DNA of 64,000 nucleotides from Deinococcus sp. KNUC1210 (GCF_022344005.1 NZ_CP092190.1:806001-870000), one strand, 5' to 3'; positions 1 to 14,609 are shown, numbered from the stretch's first letter. The notes: generated by a model from the letters alone, not told the origin. Made by a program: numbers and translations.

Positions 1-47
1 CCTGGCTGCGTCTGTTGCAGGCGGCGGCTCTCAGAGCCCGAAGCTCC

Positions 48-596
48 CTAGCGCGGCGTCACCTGGCCGCTGGGCGGAGCGACCAGCTCGATCAGGCCTG
101 CCTGCCGAAACGGTTCCAGCAGCGTCAGGAGTTCGCGTGCGCCCAGATCGGAACGGCGGATCATATCTTCCAGGCTCATGGTGCCGACCAGCGACAGCGC
201 CCGGTACTGGCGGCGCGTGACCGGCTGCTGGGGATTCCAGCGCGGCGTGAAGCGCGGCCACATGCTCCAGTCGGAGAAGATCGCCAGCAGCGGTTCCCAG
301 GCTCCAGCATCCACCATCAGCTGCCGAAGCACCGAGTCGCGCCCGGTGTTCAGATCGGGTGCGGGCGCGTCCATGCCCGGTTCAAAGTTCAGCTCGCCGC
401 CGTTGATCAGGCCGAGCAGTTCGAGTGCCTGCGGCCCGGTGCGCCCCATCGCACCTGCCTGCACTACCTGACCCTGACGCAGCCACACTTCTGCCTCTCG
501 TTGGCCCAGCACCCGCACACGCCCGCTGCATCCACCCTGAAGCAACATCTGTAACACCGCTGGAAAGGCAAACTCCGTCAGATCGGCATGAAGCAT
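48..596 (-). CDS. DUF4388 (PatA N-terminal-like) protein
   Basis: A 182-residue cytoplasmic protein. The first 75 residues follow the DUF4388 pattern: a short helix (LTEFAFPAVLQML), a GRVRV strand, a WLRQGQVVQAG turn and the closing GGELNFEPG. The domain is found in bacterial signalling and gliding-type proteins; its biochemical role is unknown. The remainder (about residues 90-182) has no motif I recognise. An in-frame ATG six codons upstream exists, but the start at 596 is preferred because TACAGT lies exactly 6 nt before it, the leaderless layout repeated across this window. It lies downstream of ndh and is separated from it by a terminator hairpin. Confidence 0.75.
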   Translation of the reverse strand: MLHADLTEFAFPAVLQMLLQGGCSGRVRVLGQREAEVWLRQGQVVQAGAMGRTGPQALELLGLINGGELNFEPGMDAPAPDLNTGRDSVLRQLMVDAGAWEPLLAIFSDWSMWPRFTPRWNPQQPVTRRQYRALSLVGTMSLEDMIRRSDLGARELLTLLEPFRQAGLIELVAPPSGQVTPR

Positions 597-602
597 ATGC
601 AA

Positions 603-608
603 ACTGTA
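603..608 (-). promoter_or_regulatory. -10 element of the DUF4388 gene (leaderless)
   Basis: TACAGT on the minus strand, 6 nt before the ATG at 596, so transcription should begin at or next to the start codon. No Shine-Dalgarno sequence is present. This decides the start choice. Confidence 0.55.
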
Positions 609-617
609 GCGCACCAG

Positions 618-657
618 AACAGCAGCGGAACAAGGTCTCCCCCGTTCCGCTGCTGTT
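618..657 (-). terminator. Hairpin terminator after ndh
   Basis: Perfect 14-bp inverted repeat (AACAGCAGCGGAAC and its complement) around a 12-nt loop, placed between the ndh stop and the promoter of the DUF4388 gene. The T-run after it is short, so termination may be partial. Confidence 0.6.
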
Positions 658-744
658 TGAGCTCGGCTGTGTACCCATTGATACAGTTTTTCAGCACAGC
701 CGGTCTGCCCTGCTCGGCCAATCCAGAGATCAACGCGGCTGCAA

Positions 745-1884
<1,140 letters not shown>

Positions 1885-2005
1885 GGCATGTCTCCTCAAA
1901 AGCTTGTGGGGCAGGCAACGTGTGAAGGCTTTCACGAGTAAAGGTCCAGCACGACCGGCCACAGATTTAGGCCCCGGTTTCCCGAAGCCGCACAACTGTC
2001 CTCAT

Positions 2006-2036
2006 AGTGTACACAACACCCCTACGCCCTATGCAA
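2006..2036 (-). promoter_or_regulatory. Possible ndh promoter
   Basis: Minus-strand TTGCAT (2031-2036) and TACACT (2006-2011) separated by 19 nt, about 120 nt upstream of the ndh start. The spacer is long for a sigma-70-type promoter, so the call is tentative. Confidence 0.35.
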
Positions 2037-2058
2037 GAACTGTCACAGGGGCAACTTT

Positions 2059-2118
2059 AAAAAAGGGCGCTGGCGCTGGAAGGACTGTAGCACCAAAACC
2101 CCGTGTGTACGCCAGCGC
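2059..2118 (-). terminator. Terminator of the lacI-family gene
   Basis: On the minus strand GCGCTGGCG (2118-2110) and its complement (2075-2067) form a 9-bp stem with a long loop, followed by six T (2064-2059). It lies about 35 nt after the stop codon of the regulator. Confidence 0.55.
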
Positions 2119-2152
2119 TCCGCTTGCCCAAGCAGCTTAACTCGTGCGCCGC

Positions 2153-3160
<1,008 letters not shown>

Positions 3161-3168
3161 TCCCCTAC

Positions 3169-3179
3169 ATTGTAATACA
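3169..3179 (-). promoter_or_regulatory. -10 element and 9-bp palindrome before the LacI-type gene
   Basis: Minus-strand TACAAT (3174-3169) ends 8 nt before the start codon. It overlaps the palindrome TGTATTACA (3179-3171), a possible operator half-site for self-control. Confidence 0.4.
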
Positions 3180-3274
3180 GCTGTGGAGGCAGAAGGCCGC
3201 GCCGGGCGCAGATCCAGGCGGCTGGCCCGTCCGGGGACAAAGGGCTCAGCCGAGAGGACTAGAGTACGGGCACC

Positions 3275-3808
3275 ATGATTCGCCGTCCTTCCACCATGCG
3301 CTGGCGCGTTCCGGGGCGAGCAGGCTGGATAGTGCCGCTGCTGTTGCCGCTCTGTTCGCTGAGCCACGCCCAGATGCAGGGCATGTCGATGCCCACCCAC
3401 ACACCACCGGCTGCTGTCAGGTCCAGCACGAGCGCGGCGGTGAAGAACCTTCAGATCGCGGGGGCCTGGATCGCGGCGGCTCCTCCCGGTGCCGACGAAC
3501 TGGCCGGCTATCTGACGATCCGCAATCCGGGGAAGGCGGCGGTCACGCTGGTGGGCGCGTCGAGCCGGGCCGCCGCCCACATCATGCCGATGCGGACGAC
3601 GAAGGACACGGCGGGCCGGGAAAGCATGCAGGACGCGGTCCGGCTCAGCATTCCGGGGGGCAGCACGCTGGTCTTCGCGCCGGGCCAGGCACATCTGATG
3701 CTGCGCGGCCTGGCACGTGACCTGAACGTGGGCGAACAGGTCGAGATCGACCTGAAATTCTCGGACGGTTCGGCCCGGCGCGTGCTGCTGACGGTCCGGC
3801 GACTGTGA
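3275..3808 (+). CDS. PCu(A)C-type periplasmic copper chaperone
   Basis: A 177-residue exported protein that would carry Cu(I) to the CuA site of cytochrome c oxidase. An N-terminal signal segment (hydrophobic core about residues 17-30) is followed by a His/Met-rich stretch (HAQMQGMSMPTHT). The core carries the ligand pattern of the family: H102 and M106 in AHIMPM, M118, then H140-L-M142 exactly 22 residues after M118. It overlaps the downstream SCO1 gene by 4 nt (GTGA). Together with SCO1 and CtaG it forms an oxidase-assembly operon. The upstream TAGAGT lies 9 nt before the ATG, so the transcript probably has almost no leader. Confidence 0.88.
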   Translation: MIRRPSTMRWRVPGRAGWIVPLLLPLCSLSHAQMQGMSMPTHTPPAAVRSSTSAAVKNLQIAGAWIAAAPPGADELAGYLTIRNPGKAAVTLVGASSRAAAHIMPMRTTKDTAGRESMQDAVRLSIPGGSTLVFAPGQAHLMLRGLARDLNVGEQVEIDLKFSDGSARRVLLTVRRL

Positions 3809-4449
3809 GCGGCGTGCAGCCACATTCACGGGCGACACGTTCTCCGGTGCGGCCCTGGTACGTGTCGGCAGTCGCGGCGCTGCTGGCGGTGGCGGTGCTG
3901 CTGGGCGGGCTGTGGGGGTACACCCGCCTCAAAAGCCCCTTCCCGTACTACGGCACGGTCTACGACACGCCTCAGCCCGCAGCGGCGTTCAGCGGCCTGA
4001 GCGCGTCGGGGCCGTACAGCTTCGCGCCTGCCGGACAGACGACGGCGCTGTTTTTCGGCTTCACGCATTGCCCCGATATCTGCCCGATCACGCTGGCGTA
4101 TCTGGAGCGCGTTCGCAAACAGCTCACCCCGGCCCAGCAGCGCGGATTCCGAGTGGTGTTCGTGTCGCTCGACCCCGACCGCGACACGCCCCAGAAGATC
4201 GGCAGCTATACCCGCTATTTCGGCAGCGCTCAGGGTGTGCAGGTCAAGGAACCCGCGCTGGCCGCCCTCGCCCGCAGCTACGCCGTCAGTTATGTCAAGG
4301 CCCCGCTGCCGGGCGGCGGCTATCAGATCAACCACACCAGCGCCACGTTTCTGATCGATTCTCTGGGGCGCAAACGGCTGCTGTGGGACTATACCCAGCT
4401 CTCGGATACGGCGCGGGTGGTGCGCGACATCCAGCAGGTGATGCAGTGA
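3805..4449 (+). CDS. SCO1/SenC-family cytochrome oxidase copper-insertion protein
   Basis: A 214-residue membrane-anchored thioredoxin-fold protein. Residues 19-38 form a single transmembrane anchor. The copper/thiol site is THCPDICP (C89 and C93, spacing CxxxC), and the conserved distal histidine is in QINHTSATF; the VFVSLDPDRDTP segment is also typical. It would reduce and metallate the CuA centre together with PCu(A)C. It starts with GTG inside the stop of the upstream gene and ends with a GTGA overlap into ctaG, so all three genes are translationally coupled. Confidence 0.92.
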   Translation: MSGVQPHSRATRSPVRPWYVSAVAALLAVAVLLGGLWGYTRLKSPFPYYGTVYDTPQPAAAFSGLSASGPYSFAPAGQTTALFFGFTHCPDICPITLAYLERVRKQLTPAQQRGFRVVFVSLDPDRDTPQKIGSYTRYFGSAQGVQVKEPALAALARSYAVSYVKAPLPGGGYQINHTSATFLIDSLGRKRLLWDYTQLSDTARVVRDIQQVMQ

Positions 4450-5296
4450 TTCCCACCACCACGCCGACGCTGCTCGATCTGCTCGCCCCGCATCCGGACT
4501 GGCTGTGGCTGCTGGGCATCGCGGCAGTGGGCGCGTGGTACAGCCTGGGGGCGTGGCGGGCAAGCCGGGCCGGGCTGCCCTGGCCTGCCTGGCGAGTGGC
4601 CTGCTTCGGTGCGGCGCTGCTGCTGGCGCTGCTGGTGACCCAGACCGCCGTGACGCGCTACACGCTGCTCAGCATGACGCTGTACATGGTGCGCCTGATG
4701 GTGCTGGCCGAACTGATTCCGCCGCTGGTGATACTGGGGCTGCCCCCGGACGCCTGACCCCACGCGGCGGCTGGGGGCGGGCGCTGTCGTGGCTGCTCGA
4801 TCCGTGGGTGGCGCTGGCGCTGTGGGCGACCGTCATCATCTTCTGGAACATCCCGGTCAGCTTCAGCGCGTCGCTGGTCAGCAATACGGCGGGCGGGCTG
4901 CTGCCGCTGCTGTATCTGCTGGGCGGCGCACTGAGCTGGGCCGTGGTGCTGCGTCCACTGCCGGGTGTACAGGGGCGCAGCATGGGCAACCGGGGCTGGT
5001 TTGGCCTGCTGAGCAGCCTGCCGATGATGGCGGTGGCCGCCGTGTGGCTGTACAGCCCGCGTGTGCTGTACGCGCCGTATGTGGGGGCGCTGTGCCTGTG
5101 GAACACCACGCCGCTGCAGAATCAGGTCAGCAGCGGCTGGGTGATGATGATCGCGGGCCTGCCCGGTATGGCCCTGGCGCTGGCACAGCTGATGGTCTGG
5201 CTGATCGGTCTGGCCGACAGCGGCACCGTTACCTACGAAGAGGAGCCCGAGCCGGACGACCGGACGACGCTGCCGCCCGCCCAAGAGCACTCCTGA
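4446..5296 (+). pseudogene. ctaG: CtaG-type cytochrome c oxidase assembly factor, frame broken at a C5 run
   Basis: A polytopic membrane protein of the caa3 CtaG family. The GTG start overlaps the SCO1 stop. The first part (TM segments, then LAELIPPLVILGLPP) runs to a TGA at 4755-4757. The second half (WLLDPWVALALWATVIIFWN onwards, three or four more TM segments and an acidic tail) is in another frame. Adding one C to CCCCC at 4743-4747 joins them as LGLPPGRLTPRGGWG, giving one protein of about 283 residues. Because several other genes here show the same one-base loss in homopolymers, I think the gene is intact in the organism and the break is a sequencing artefact. A programmed -1 slip on the C run cannot be excluded. 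Confidence 0.8.
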
Positions 5297-5308
5297 GACG
5301 GAATCCGC

Positions 5309-5314
5309 TACCCT
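5309..5314 (+). promoter_or_regulatory. -10 element of deoD (leaderless)
   Basis: TACCCT, 7 nt before the ATG at 5322, with no Shine-Dalgarno sequence. It gives deoD its own promoter immediately behind ctaG. Confidence 0.5.
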
Positions 5315-5321
5315 GAAGGCT

Positions 5322-6037
5322 ATGAGTGTTCATCTGAATGCAAAAGAAGGGCAGATTGCCGAGACGGTGCTGCTGCCCGGCGACCCGCTGCGTGCTCAGC
5401 ACATCGCCGAGACATTTTCGACAACCCGGTGCAGCACAACAGCGTGCGCGGCATGCTCGGATTCACCGGCACGTACAAGGGCAAGCCCGTGAGTGTGCAG
5501 GGGACCGGCATGGGTATGCCCAGCGCGGGCATCTATGTGCAGGAGCTGATTCAGGGCTACGGCTGCAAGACGCTGGTGCGCGTGGGAACGGCGGGGTCCT
5601 ATCAGAAAGATGTCCATGTGCGCGACATCGTGATCGGGCAGGCTGCCTGCACCGACTCGAACCTGAATTTCACCCGCTTCGGCGGCCTGAGCTATGCGCC
5701 CATCGCCGACTTCGGCCTGATGATGGCGGCCTATCAGCGTGCCCAGGCTCGCGGGTACGCCGCACACGTCGGCAACATCATGTCGAGCGATATTTTTTAT
5801 CAGGACGACCCCACCAGTTTCGAGATGTGGGCCAGATACGGCGTGCTGGCGGTCGAGATGGAAGCGGCGGCGCTGTACACGCTGGCAGCCAAATTCGGTG
5901 TTCGTGCTCTGTGCGTCCTGACCATCAGCGACCATCTGGTGACGCAGGAAGTGACCACCGCCGAGGAGCGCCAGACCACCTTCAACGGCATGATCGAAGT
6001 GGCGCTGGAAGCCGCGCTGGGTATCGAAGAAGCGTAA
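5322..6037 (+). pseudogene. deoD: Purine nucleoside phosphorylase DeoD, frame broken at a T4 run
   Basis: Splits purine nucleosides into base and ribose-1-phosphate. The N-terminus [10 protein letters not shown] and [16 protein letters not shown] match DeoD, after which the frame is lost. The rest ([46 protein letters not shown]) is in the next frame from about 5419. One extra T in TTTT at 5415-5418 gives [19 protein letters not shown], which aligns with E. coli DeoD without a gap, for a 238-residue protein. The catalytic Asp (ISDH) and nucleoside-binding EMEA motif are present. Most likely intact in the organism, with a homopolymer error in this sequence. The start at 5322 is supported by TACCCT 7 nt upstream. 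Confidence 0.88.
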
Positions 6038-6046
6038 ACGGCAGTA

Positions 6047-6087
6047 AAAAAGCCATCCTGACTGTTTAAGGGTCAGGATGGCTTTTT
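6047..6087. terminator. Bidirectional terminator after deoD
   Basis: Perfect 16-bp inverted repeat, 6047-6062 and 6072-6087, whose outer ends are A5 and T5, with a 9-nt loop. It starts 10 nt after the deoD stop and can end transcription from both sides. Confidence 0.9.
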
Positions 6088-6252
6088 CTATGGCCGCGTT
6101 GGACAGCTTGGACTTGAACCAGAGTCAAACCGTGGCATTTTGAATTCTGCGTCGGCTGTCTTGCCGTGTTTCCCTCGGCGCACTCTGAAGGAGCTGAATT
6201 CAACCCGAAGCAGTGTCAACACTGCATTCCACGTGCTCTCCTGTTTTCCGTT

Positions 6253-7593
6253 CTACTCCAGCGCCTGACGCCGCAGCCGGGCGATGAAAAACCCGTCCAC
6301 GCCGTCCAGCGGAACCGTCAGCACGCCAGGGCCGCTGCTGACCGCCTCGACGAGCAGGTCAGGCAGCGCTTCCGGCTGAAACGCCGGGTTCGCGTTCAGA
6401 AACTGCTGCACCACCTCCGGTCCCTCGGCCTGGGTGACGCTGCACACGCTGTAAACCAGGACGCCACCCGGCGCGGTCAGGACGGCAGCTGTCTCCAGCA
6501 TCTGCGCCTGCAGGGCGGCGGCCTCCTGAACCACGTCTGGCGTCAGGCGCAGCTTGATCTCGGGATGAGAGCGCAGCGTGCCGCTTCCGGTGCAGGGCGC
6601 GTCGAGCAGCACGAAATCGGCAGGCGGCAGGGCGGGCACCTTCGTCAGGTCGGCGCTGAAGAACTGCGCCTCCAGGCCCAGCCGATCCAGATTCTCGCGG
6701 GCCGCGTGGTGCTTGTTGCTCGCCCTGTCCACGCTCAGGACGCGTGCGCCGCCCGCCGCCAGCATCGCCGCCTTGATGCCCGCACCACCCGCCAGATCGA
6801 GCACCCTCGCGCCGTCCACGTCGCCCAGCGCCCGCACACACGCGAAACTCGCCGGGTTGATCGGCTGCGCCCAGCCCTGCTCGAAGGCGTCGGTGCCGCG
6901 CAGCGGGCGATTGAGCTGCACCCGCACCACGTCGCCGTAAGCGGCTCCCAGTTCGCTGCCCTCGGCCAGCAGGCTTTCACGGCCCGCCGGAGTCAGCCGC
7001 AGCCACAGCGGTTGCGGCTCCAGCAGATCTGCGAGCACTGCCGCCGCACGTTCACCGTAAGCGGCGCGGTACTGCTCGGCCAGCCAGACCGGGAGTGTCC
7101 CTTCCGGGGACAGCGCCGCAGAGACTTCGACCCGCCGCAGCACCGCATTGACCAGGGCAGGCGGCGCAAATCCCGTTTTGGCGAGATTGACGTATTCGTT
7201 TACCACCGCGTGCAGCGGCGTTCCCAGCACCAGTTTCTCGAAAGCGCCCGTCAGCAGCAGCGCCCGCGCCTTGGGCGGCGTTTCTCCGCGCAGCAGCGGG
7301 GCCAGCGCAGCTTCCAGAACGGGGACGTAGCGCAGCGTGCCGTACACCAGATGCGTACACAGCCCCGCGTCTCGGCCCGGCAGATTGGCCCGCGTCAGAG
7401 CCTGATCGAGGGCCGACGCGGCGTAGCTCTCGCCCGCCAGCACCGACACCAGCACCCGCACGCTGAGAGCGCGGGCCGGATTGAAGGGCGGCGGGTTGCC
7501 GGAAACAGGGCGAGGCTCACTGGAAGGAGCCGGTTTCGCCGCACTGGATTTCGCGGCACTGTGTTTCGCACGACGGGAACGGGGCGCAGTCAT
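6253..7593 (-). CDS. rsmB: 16S rRNA (cytosine-C5)-methyltransferase RsmB
   Basis: A 446-residue SAM-dependent enzyme that would methylate C967 (E. coli numbering) of 16S rRNA. After a basic Ala/Pro/Ser-rich tail of about 40 residues come a NusB-like RNA-binding domain ([18 protein letters not shown] to about residue 165) and the Rossmann methyltransferase: [19 protein letters not shown] binds [20 protein letters not shown] carries the first conserved Cys, and [15 protein letters not shown] carries the catalytic Cys. It stands alone. A TATGCT hexamer lies 6 nt before the ATG, indicating a leaderless transcript. Confidence 0.93.
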   Translation of the reverse strand: MTAPRSRRAKHSAAKSSAAKPAPSSEPRPVSGNPPPFNPARALSVRVLVSVLAGESYAASALDQALTRANLPGRDAGLCTHLVYGTLRYVPVLEAALAPLLRGETPPKARALLLTGAFEKLVLGTPLHAVVNEYVNLAKTGFAPPALVNAVLRRVEVSAALSPEGTLPVWLAEQYRAAYGERAAAVLADLLEPQPLWLRLTPAGRESLLAEGSELGAAYGDVVRVQLNRPLRGTDAFEQGWAQPINPASFACVRALGDVDGARVLDLAGGAGIKAAMLAAGGARVLSVDRASNKHHAARENLDRLGLEAQFFSADLTKVPALPPADFVLLDAPCTGSGTLRSHPEIKLRLTPDVVQEAAALQAQMLETAAVLTAPGGVLVYSVCSVTQAEGPEVVQQFLNANPAFQPEALPDLLVEAVSSGPGVLTVPLDGVDGFFIARLRRQALE

Positions 7594-7599
7594 TCGGTC

Positions 7600-7605
7600 A
7601 GCATA
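7600..7605 (-). promoter_or_regulatory. -10 element of rsmB (leaderless)
   Basis: TATGCT on the minus strand, 6 nt before the ATG at 7593; no Shine-Dalgarno sequence. Confidence 0.55.
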
Positions 7606-7664
7606 CGGCGTTCACCGCATCGACCTCTCACTGCGCCCCGTACAGAGCTGCATTCCAGTAAAAT

Positions 7665-7934
7665 TCAGGCGAGTTTGATGCCCCGAACAGCGAACTTGAC
7701 CGCCGTTCTCTCCTCACCCGCGATGTCCAGCTTCACAAAGGCAGGCTGGGTCTGGAGGTCCAGATTTTCCGGAATGATGTACCCACGTGCAATCGCCAGC
7801 GCCTTGACGGCCTGATTGACGGCTTCCGGCCCAATTGCCTGCACTTCGACTTCTCCCGCCGTTCGCAGCAGCGCCGCGATGGCCCCCGCCACCGCGTTAG
7901 GCCGCGATTTCCCCGACACCTTTAAGGTTTCCAA
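7665..7934 (-). CDS. spoVS: SpoVS-family protein (Alba-fold regulator)
   Basis: An 89-residue protein matching SpoVS over its whole length: TLKVSGKSRPNAVAGAIAAL, then AIGPEAVNQAVKALAIARGY, then GEERTAVKF. SpoVS has an Alba-like fold and is thought to bind nucleic acid. In Bacillus it affects sporulation, but Deinococcus does not sporulate, so the role here is unknown. The open frame continues 39 codons upstream with no homology. The start is placed at TTG (7934-7932), where family members begin (METLKVSG), preceded by a GGGGGAAGG purine run that is closer than usual. No canonical start codon fits. Confidence 0.88.
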   Translation of the reverse strand: METLKVSGKSRPNAVAGAIAALLRTAGEVEVQAIGPEAVNQAVKALAIARGYIIPENLDLQTQPAFVKLDIAGEERTAVKFAVRGIKLA

Positions 7935-8177
7935 GCCTTCCCCCAGTTTGTAGTGACTCAACAATGAGATGCATGGTGAAACAAGACGTCTGTATGGAGC
8001 GCCTGGCAACCGGACATTTCCCCTAAACGTTCGGAGGCTGTCGCTCAGCATAAACGTGTGATGAGATCAGGTCAATTGCATCACGATAAAGTGTGTCACA
8101 CCTCTGTATTATTTATTACACCAGATAACTTATAAGTGAAAAATTCGTGATTTCGCCGCCGACCCCGCTGCCCGTGC

Positions 8178-8183
8178 TAGCTT
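8178..8183 (+). promoter_or_regulatory. -10 element upstream of tyrA and its small upstream ORF
   Basis: TAGCTT, 7 nt before the ATG of the six-codon upstream ORF. It lies in an AT-rich intergenic stretch (about 8050-8160) between spoVS and tyrA, which point away from each other. Confidence 0.45.
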
Positions 8184-8190
8184 TCTGAAG

Positions 8191-8211
8191 ATGAGTGCGG
8201 GGCAAGGATGA
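8191..8211 (+). CDS. Six-residue upstream ORF coupled to tyrA
   Basis: The reading frame ATG-AGT-GCG-GGG-CAA-GGA-TGA encodes MSAGQG. Its start sits 7 nt after TAGCTT, as leaderless starts do in this window, and its TGA overlaps the tyrA ATG (ATGA). The same bases GGGGCAAGG could serve as a Shine-Dalgarno sequence for tyrA. Whether the peptide itself matters is unknown; coupling is the simpler explanation. Confidence 0.3.
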   Translation: MSAGQG

Positions 8212-9305
8212 CGCAGAAACTTCAGGAACCGCTGTTTGGTGTGGCGGTCATTGCCGGTGTGGGATTGATCGGCGGTTCACTGGCACTGGGTCTGCGGCAA
8301 CGCGGGCTGGCGAGCCGTGTCATCGGCTACGACGCCTCGCCACAGGCCCTGGAAGAGGCGCTCGCACTGGGCGTGCTCGACGAGATACGCGCCACACCCG
8401 GCGAGTGGCTGCGCTCAGCCGATCTGGTGGTGCTGGCCGCTCCGGTCAAAGCGCTGCTGCCGCTGGCCCGCGAACTGGCTCCCTGGCTCAGTCCACAGGC
8501 CACCGTGACCGACGTGGGCAGCGTCAAGATGAGCATCGCTGCCGAGATGGAGCGGCTGGGGATCCGGCAGTTCGTGCCAGGGCACCCGATGGCGGGCAGC
8601 GAACGCGGCGGCGTGCAGAACGCCAGCGCCGCGCTGCTGGAAAACGCCGTGTGGGTGCTGGCACCGACCGAAACCACTCCCCTGACTGCCCTTTCACGGG
8701 TGCGCGGGCTGGTCGAGCGGCTGGGCGCGGCTCCGGTGGTCATGCCGCCCGAAGCCCACGATCAGCTCGTGGCGACCATCAGCCATCTGCCGTATCTGGC
8801 CAGCCTGGCCCTGACGCATATGGTGGCCCGGGACGAGCGCCTGAGCCTGCTGGCTGCCGGGGGCTTCCGCGACCTGACACGGGTGGCGAGTGGCGATCCG
8901 CGAATGAGCCGCGACATGGTAGTCGAGAACCGAGAAGCGCTGCGTGAGGCAACGCGCCGCTTTATCCGCCAGCTCGAACATCTGGCCGACACCCTCGACC
9001 ACCCCGATGACCTGCTGGCCGCCGCCACCGAGGGCAAGCGCACCCGCGACAGCCTGCCGGTGGTGAAACGGAGCCTGCTGCCCCCAAAATTCGACCTGGT
9101 GGTGGCGACTCCGGATCGGCCCAACCAGCTGGGCATCATCACCAATGCGCTGGGGCAGGCGGGCGTGAACATCAAGGATATCGAGGTGCTGAGCGTGCGC
9201 GAGCAGGGCGGGGCGCTGCGGCTGGGTCTGGAAACGCTGGACGACGTGACCCGCGCCGGTGAACTGCTGCGCGAACTCGGCTACGAAACACGCGGGCGGG
9301 GCTGA
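8208..9305 (+). CDS. tyrA: Prephenate dehydrogenase with C-terminal ACT domain
   Basis: A 365-residue enzyme that oxidatively decarboxylates prephenate to 4-hydroxyphenylpyruvate with NAD+ in tyrosine synthesis. Residues 12-30 hold the NAD motif (VIAGVGLIGGSLALGL), GHPMAGSERGG is the signature of the family, and HDQLVATISHLPYLASLAL belongs to the helical dimer domain. From about residue 288 there is an ACT domain (VVATPDRPNQLGIITNALGQ) that would bind tyrosine for feedback control. The gene is monocistronic, ends at a bidirectional terminator shared with nuoN, and its ATG overlaps a tiny upstream ORF. Confidence 0.93.
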   Translation: MTQKLQEPLFGVAVIAGVGLIGGSLALGLRQRGLASRVIGYDASPQALEEALALGVLDEIRATPGEWLRSADLVVLAAPVKALLPLARELAPWLSPQATVTDVGSVKMSIAAEMERLGIRQFVPGHPMAGSERGGVQNASAALLENAVWVLAPTETTPLTALSRVRGLVERLGAAPVVMPPEAHDQLVATISHLPYLASLALTHMVARDERLSLLAAGGFRDLTRVASGDPRMSRDMVVENREALREATRRFIRQLEHLADTLDHPDDLLAAATEGKRTRDSLPVVKRSLLPPKFDLVVATPDRPNQLGIITNALGQAGVNIKDIEVLSVREQGGALRLGLETLDDVTRAGELLRELGYETRGRG

Positions 9306-9369
9306 GCCTCTTCCCTCCTCTCCTGCACTGAGGGCTGACCCGCCCGCTACCTACCACCACTTGCCACAG

Positions 9370-9396
9370 AAAACCCCACCAGTACGGTGGGGCTTT
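9370..9396. terminator. Bidirectional terminator between tyrA and nuoN
   Basis: CCCCACC (9374-9380) and GGTGGGG (9386-9392) with a 5-nt loop, flanked by A4 on one side and CTTT on the other. It ends tyrA and the 15-kb nuo operon. Confidence 0.85.
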
Positions 9397-9424
9397 CGGT
9401 TGAGCTGGTCTGAACAGCGGGCGC

Positions 9425-10872
9425 TCAGGTTCCGGCGAGCTGCGTCCAGATACCCGGATACGCCACCCAGCCATAGGCCAGATTGGGCAGAATACCCAGA
9501 GCGGTGATGCCCACCATGCCCAGCGCGACCGTAAAGCGCGTGCCGAAGTGTGCGCCTTCGTACTCGCGGGCAGGCGTGCGGTCGGGCATGAACATCAGGG
9601 CGGCGACGCGCAGATAGTACACGAAGGCCGCGACGCTCATCAGGGCCGCGACGACCGCCACCCAGGTATAGCCGTTCTGAAAGGCCGCCTGAAACGCCAG
9701 GTATTTGGCATAGAAGCCCGCGAAGGGCGGCAGACCCGCCAGGCTCGCCAGACACACGCCCAGCGCCACCGCGTAGGCTGGATGGCGGTAATACAGGCCG
9801 CGCATGTCGGAGATCTGGAAGCCCGCCTCGGTGCGTTGCAGCGCCGCCACGATGCCTAGTGCCGCCGCCGTGGTGATGGTATAGATCAGCAGGTAGTACG
9901 TGAGTGCCGGGCCGCCGACTTCGGGCCGCCCCAGCAGCGTCAGGGCCAGGAAACCGGTCTGGGCCACCGCCGAATACGCCAGCAGCCGCTTGAAATTGGT
10001 CTGGAACAGGGCGGCCAGATTGCCCACGATCAGGGTGGCGGCGGTGAGCAGCGCCAGCACGTCGAGCCACGACGGAGCGTTGTGCAGCGCCCCGGAAAAC
10101 ACCCGCAGCATGCCGGCAAAGGCCGCCACCTTGACCACGGTGCTCAGGAACAGGCTGACCACCGTGGGAGCGCCGCCGTACACGTCGGGCGTCCACTGGT
10201 GAAAGGGAGCCAGCGCCACCTTGAAGCCGAATCCGCACAGCAGCAGCAGCGCCCCAGCCACCAGCAGCGGGCTGTTCTGAATGCTCAGGCCGCTGGACGC
10301 CGCCGCGATGCCCGCGTAGTTGAAGCTGCCGGTCGCGCCGTACACCAGTGCGATCCCGTAGATCAGGATGGCGCTGCCGGTCGCGCCCAGCAGGAAGTAC
10401 TTCAGGCCCGCCTCTTCCGATTCGCGGCTGTCCTGAAGCGTCGTCATGACGTATCCGCTCAGACTCATGACTTCCAGACCGATCAGCATCGTGATGAGGT
10501 CGCCGGAAAACGCGATGATCAGCGTGCCGGTCACGGCGAACATCAGCATCGCGTCGAATTCGGGAAAGCTCAGGCGGGCGCGGGCGGCTCCGTCCAGGCT
10601 GACGATCAGGGCCAGTGCCGCACCGATCAGGAGTACCAGGCCGATGGCAACGGCGGCATTGTCGGCGTTCAGGCTGCCCCCGAAGGCCGACAGCCCCTGG
10701 TTCCACAGCCACACCATGCTGACGGCACTGAGCACCAGCATGCCCAGCGAGATATAGGTAATGCTGCGCCGGGGCACGAAGAAGCCGAGCACCGTGGCGA
10801 GAACCGCGCCCAGCAGTGTGAGGAGAATAGGAATTATCGGAGCCAGAGCGACATCGGGCAGGACGAGCGGCA

Positions 10873-10873
<1 letters not shown>
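9425..10873 (-). CDS. nuoN: NADH-quinone oxidoreductase subunit N
   Basis: A 482-residue antiporter-like membrane subunit of complex I and the last gene of the nuo operon. It shows about 14 hydrophobic helices; the conserved helices with the proton-path lysines are in GFGFKVALAPFHQWTPDVY and in the TNFKRLLAYSAVAQTGFLAL segment. The start at 10873 is chosen because GGAGG lies 6 nt upstream and the ATG overlaps the nuoM stop (TGATG); the frame open further upstream is the shadow of nuoM. Confidence 0.93.
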
Positions 10874-12303
<1,430 letters not shown>

Positions 12304-12313
12304 GGGTGAACCC

Positions 12314-12341
12314 CGTGATGGGTGAGACGTGATGAGTGAAG
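12314..12341 (-). repeat. Heptamer repeats in the nuoL-nuoM spacer
   Basis: Four successive 7-bp units on the plus strand, CGTGATG, GGTGAGA, CGTGATG and AGTGAAG, in the 82-nt spacer between nuoL and nuoM. They resemble the units in the nuoK-nuoJ spacer. Confidence 0.55.
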
Positions 12342-12385
12342 GGTGGTCGAAAGCGGGTGACGAGGGCCGGACAACTGCTGCATCC

Positions 12386-14598
<2,213 letters not shown>

Positions 14599-14609
14599 CA
14601 GCAGGCCGC

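Noticed and set aside
3161..3274. Control of the copper-chaperone operon by the divergent LacI-type protein.
   Set aside because: Only proximity supports it. The small palindrome lies over the regulator's own -10, and LacI proteins are not known metal sensors.
6091..6190. tRNA-like stretch on the minus strand (T-loop-like GGTTCAAGTCC, a loop resembling a CAA anticodon).
   Set aside because: The acceptor arms do not pair, the T-stem has a mismatch and the anticodon stem closes over only about 3 bp. At most a degenerate remnant.
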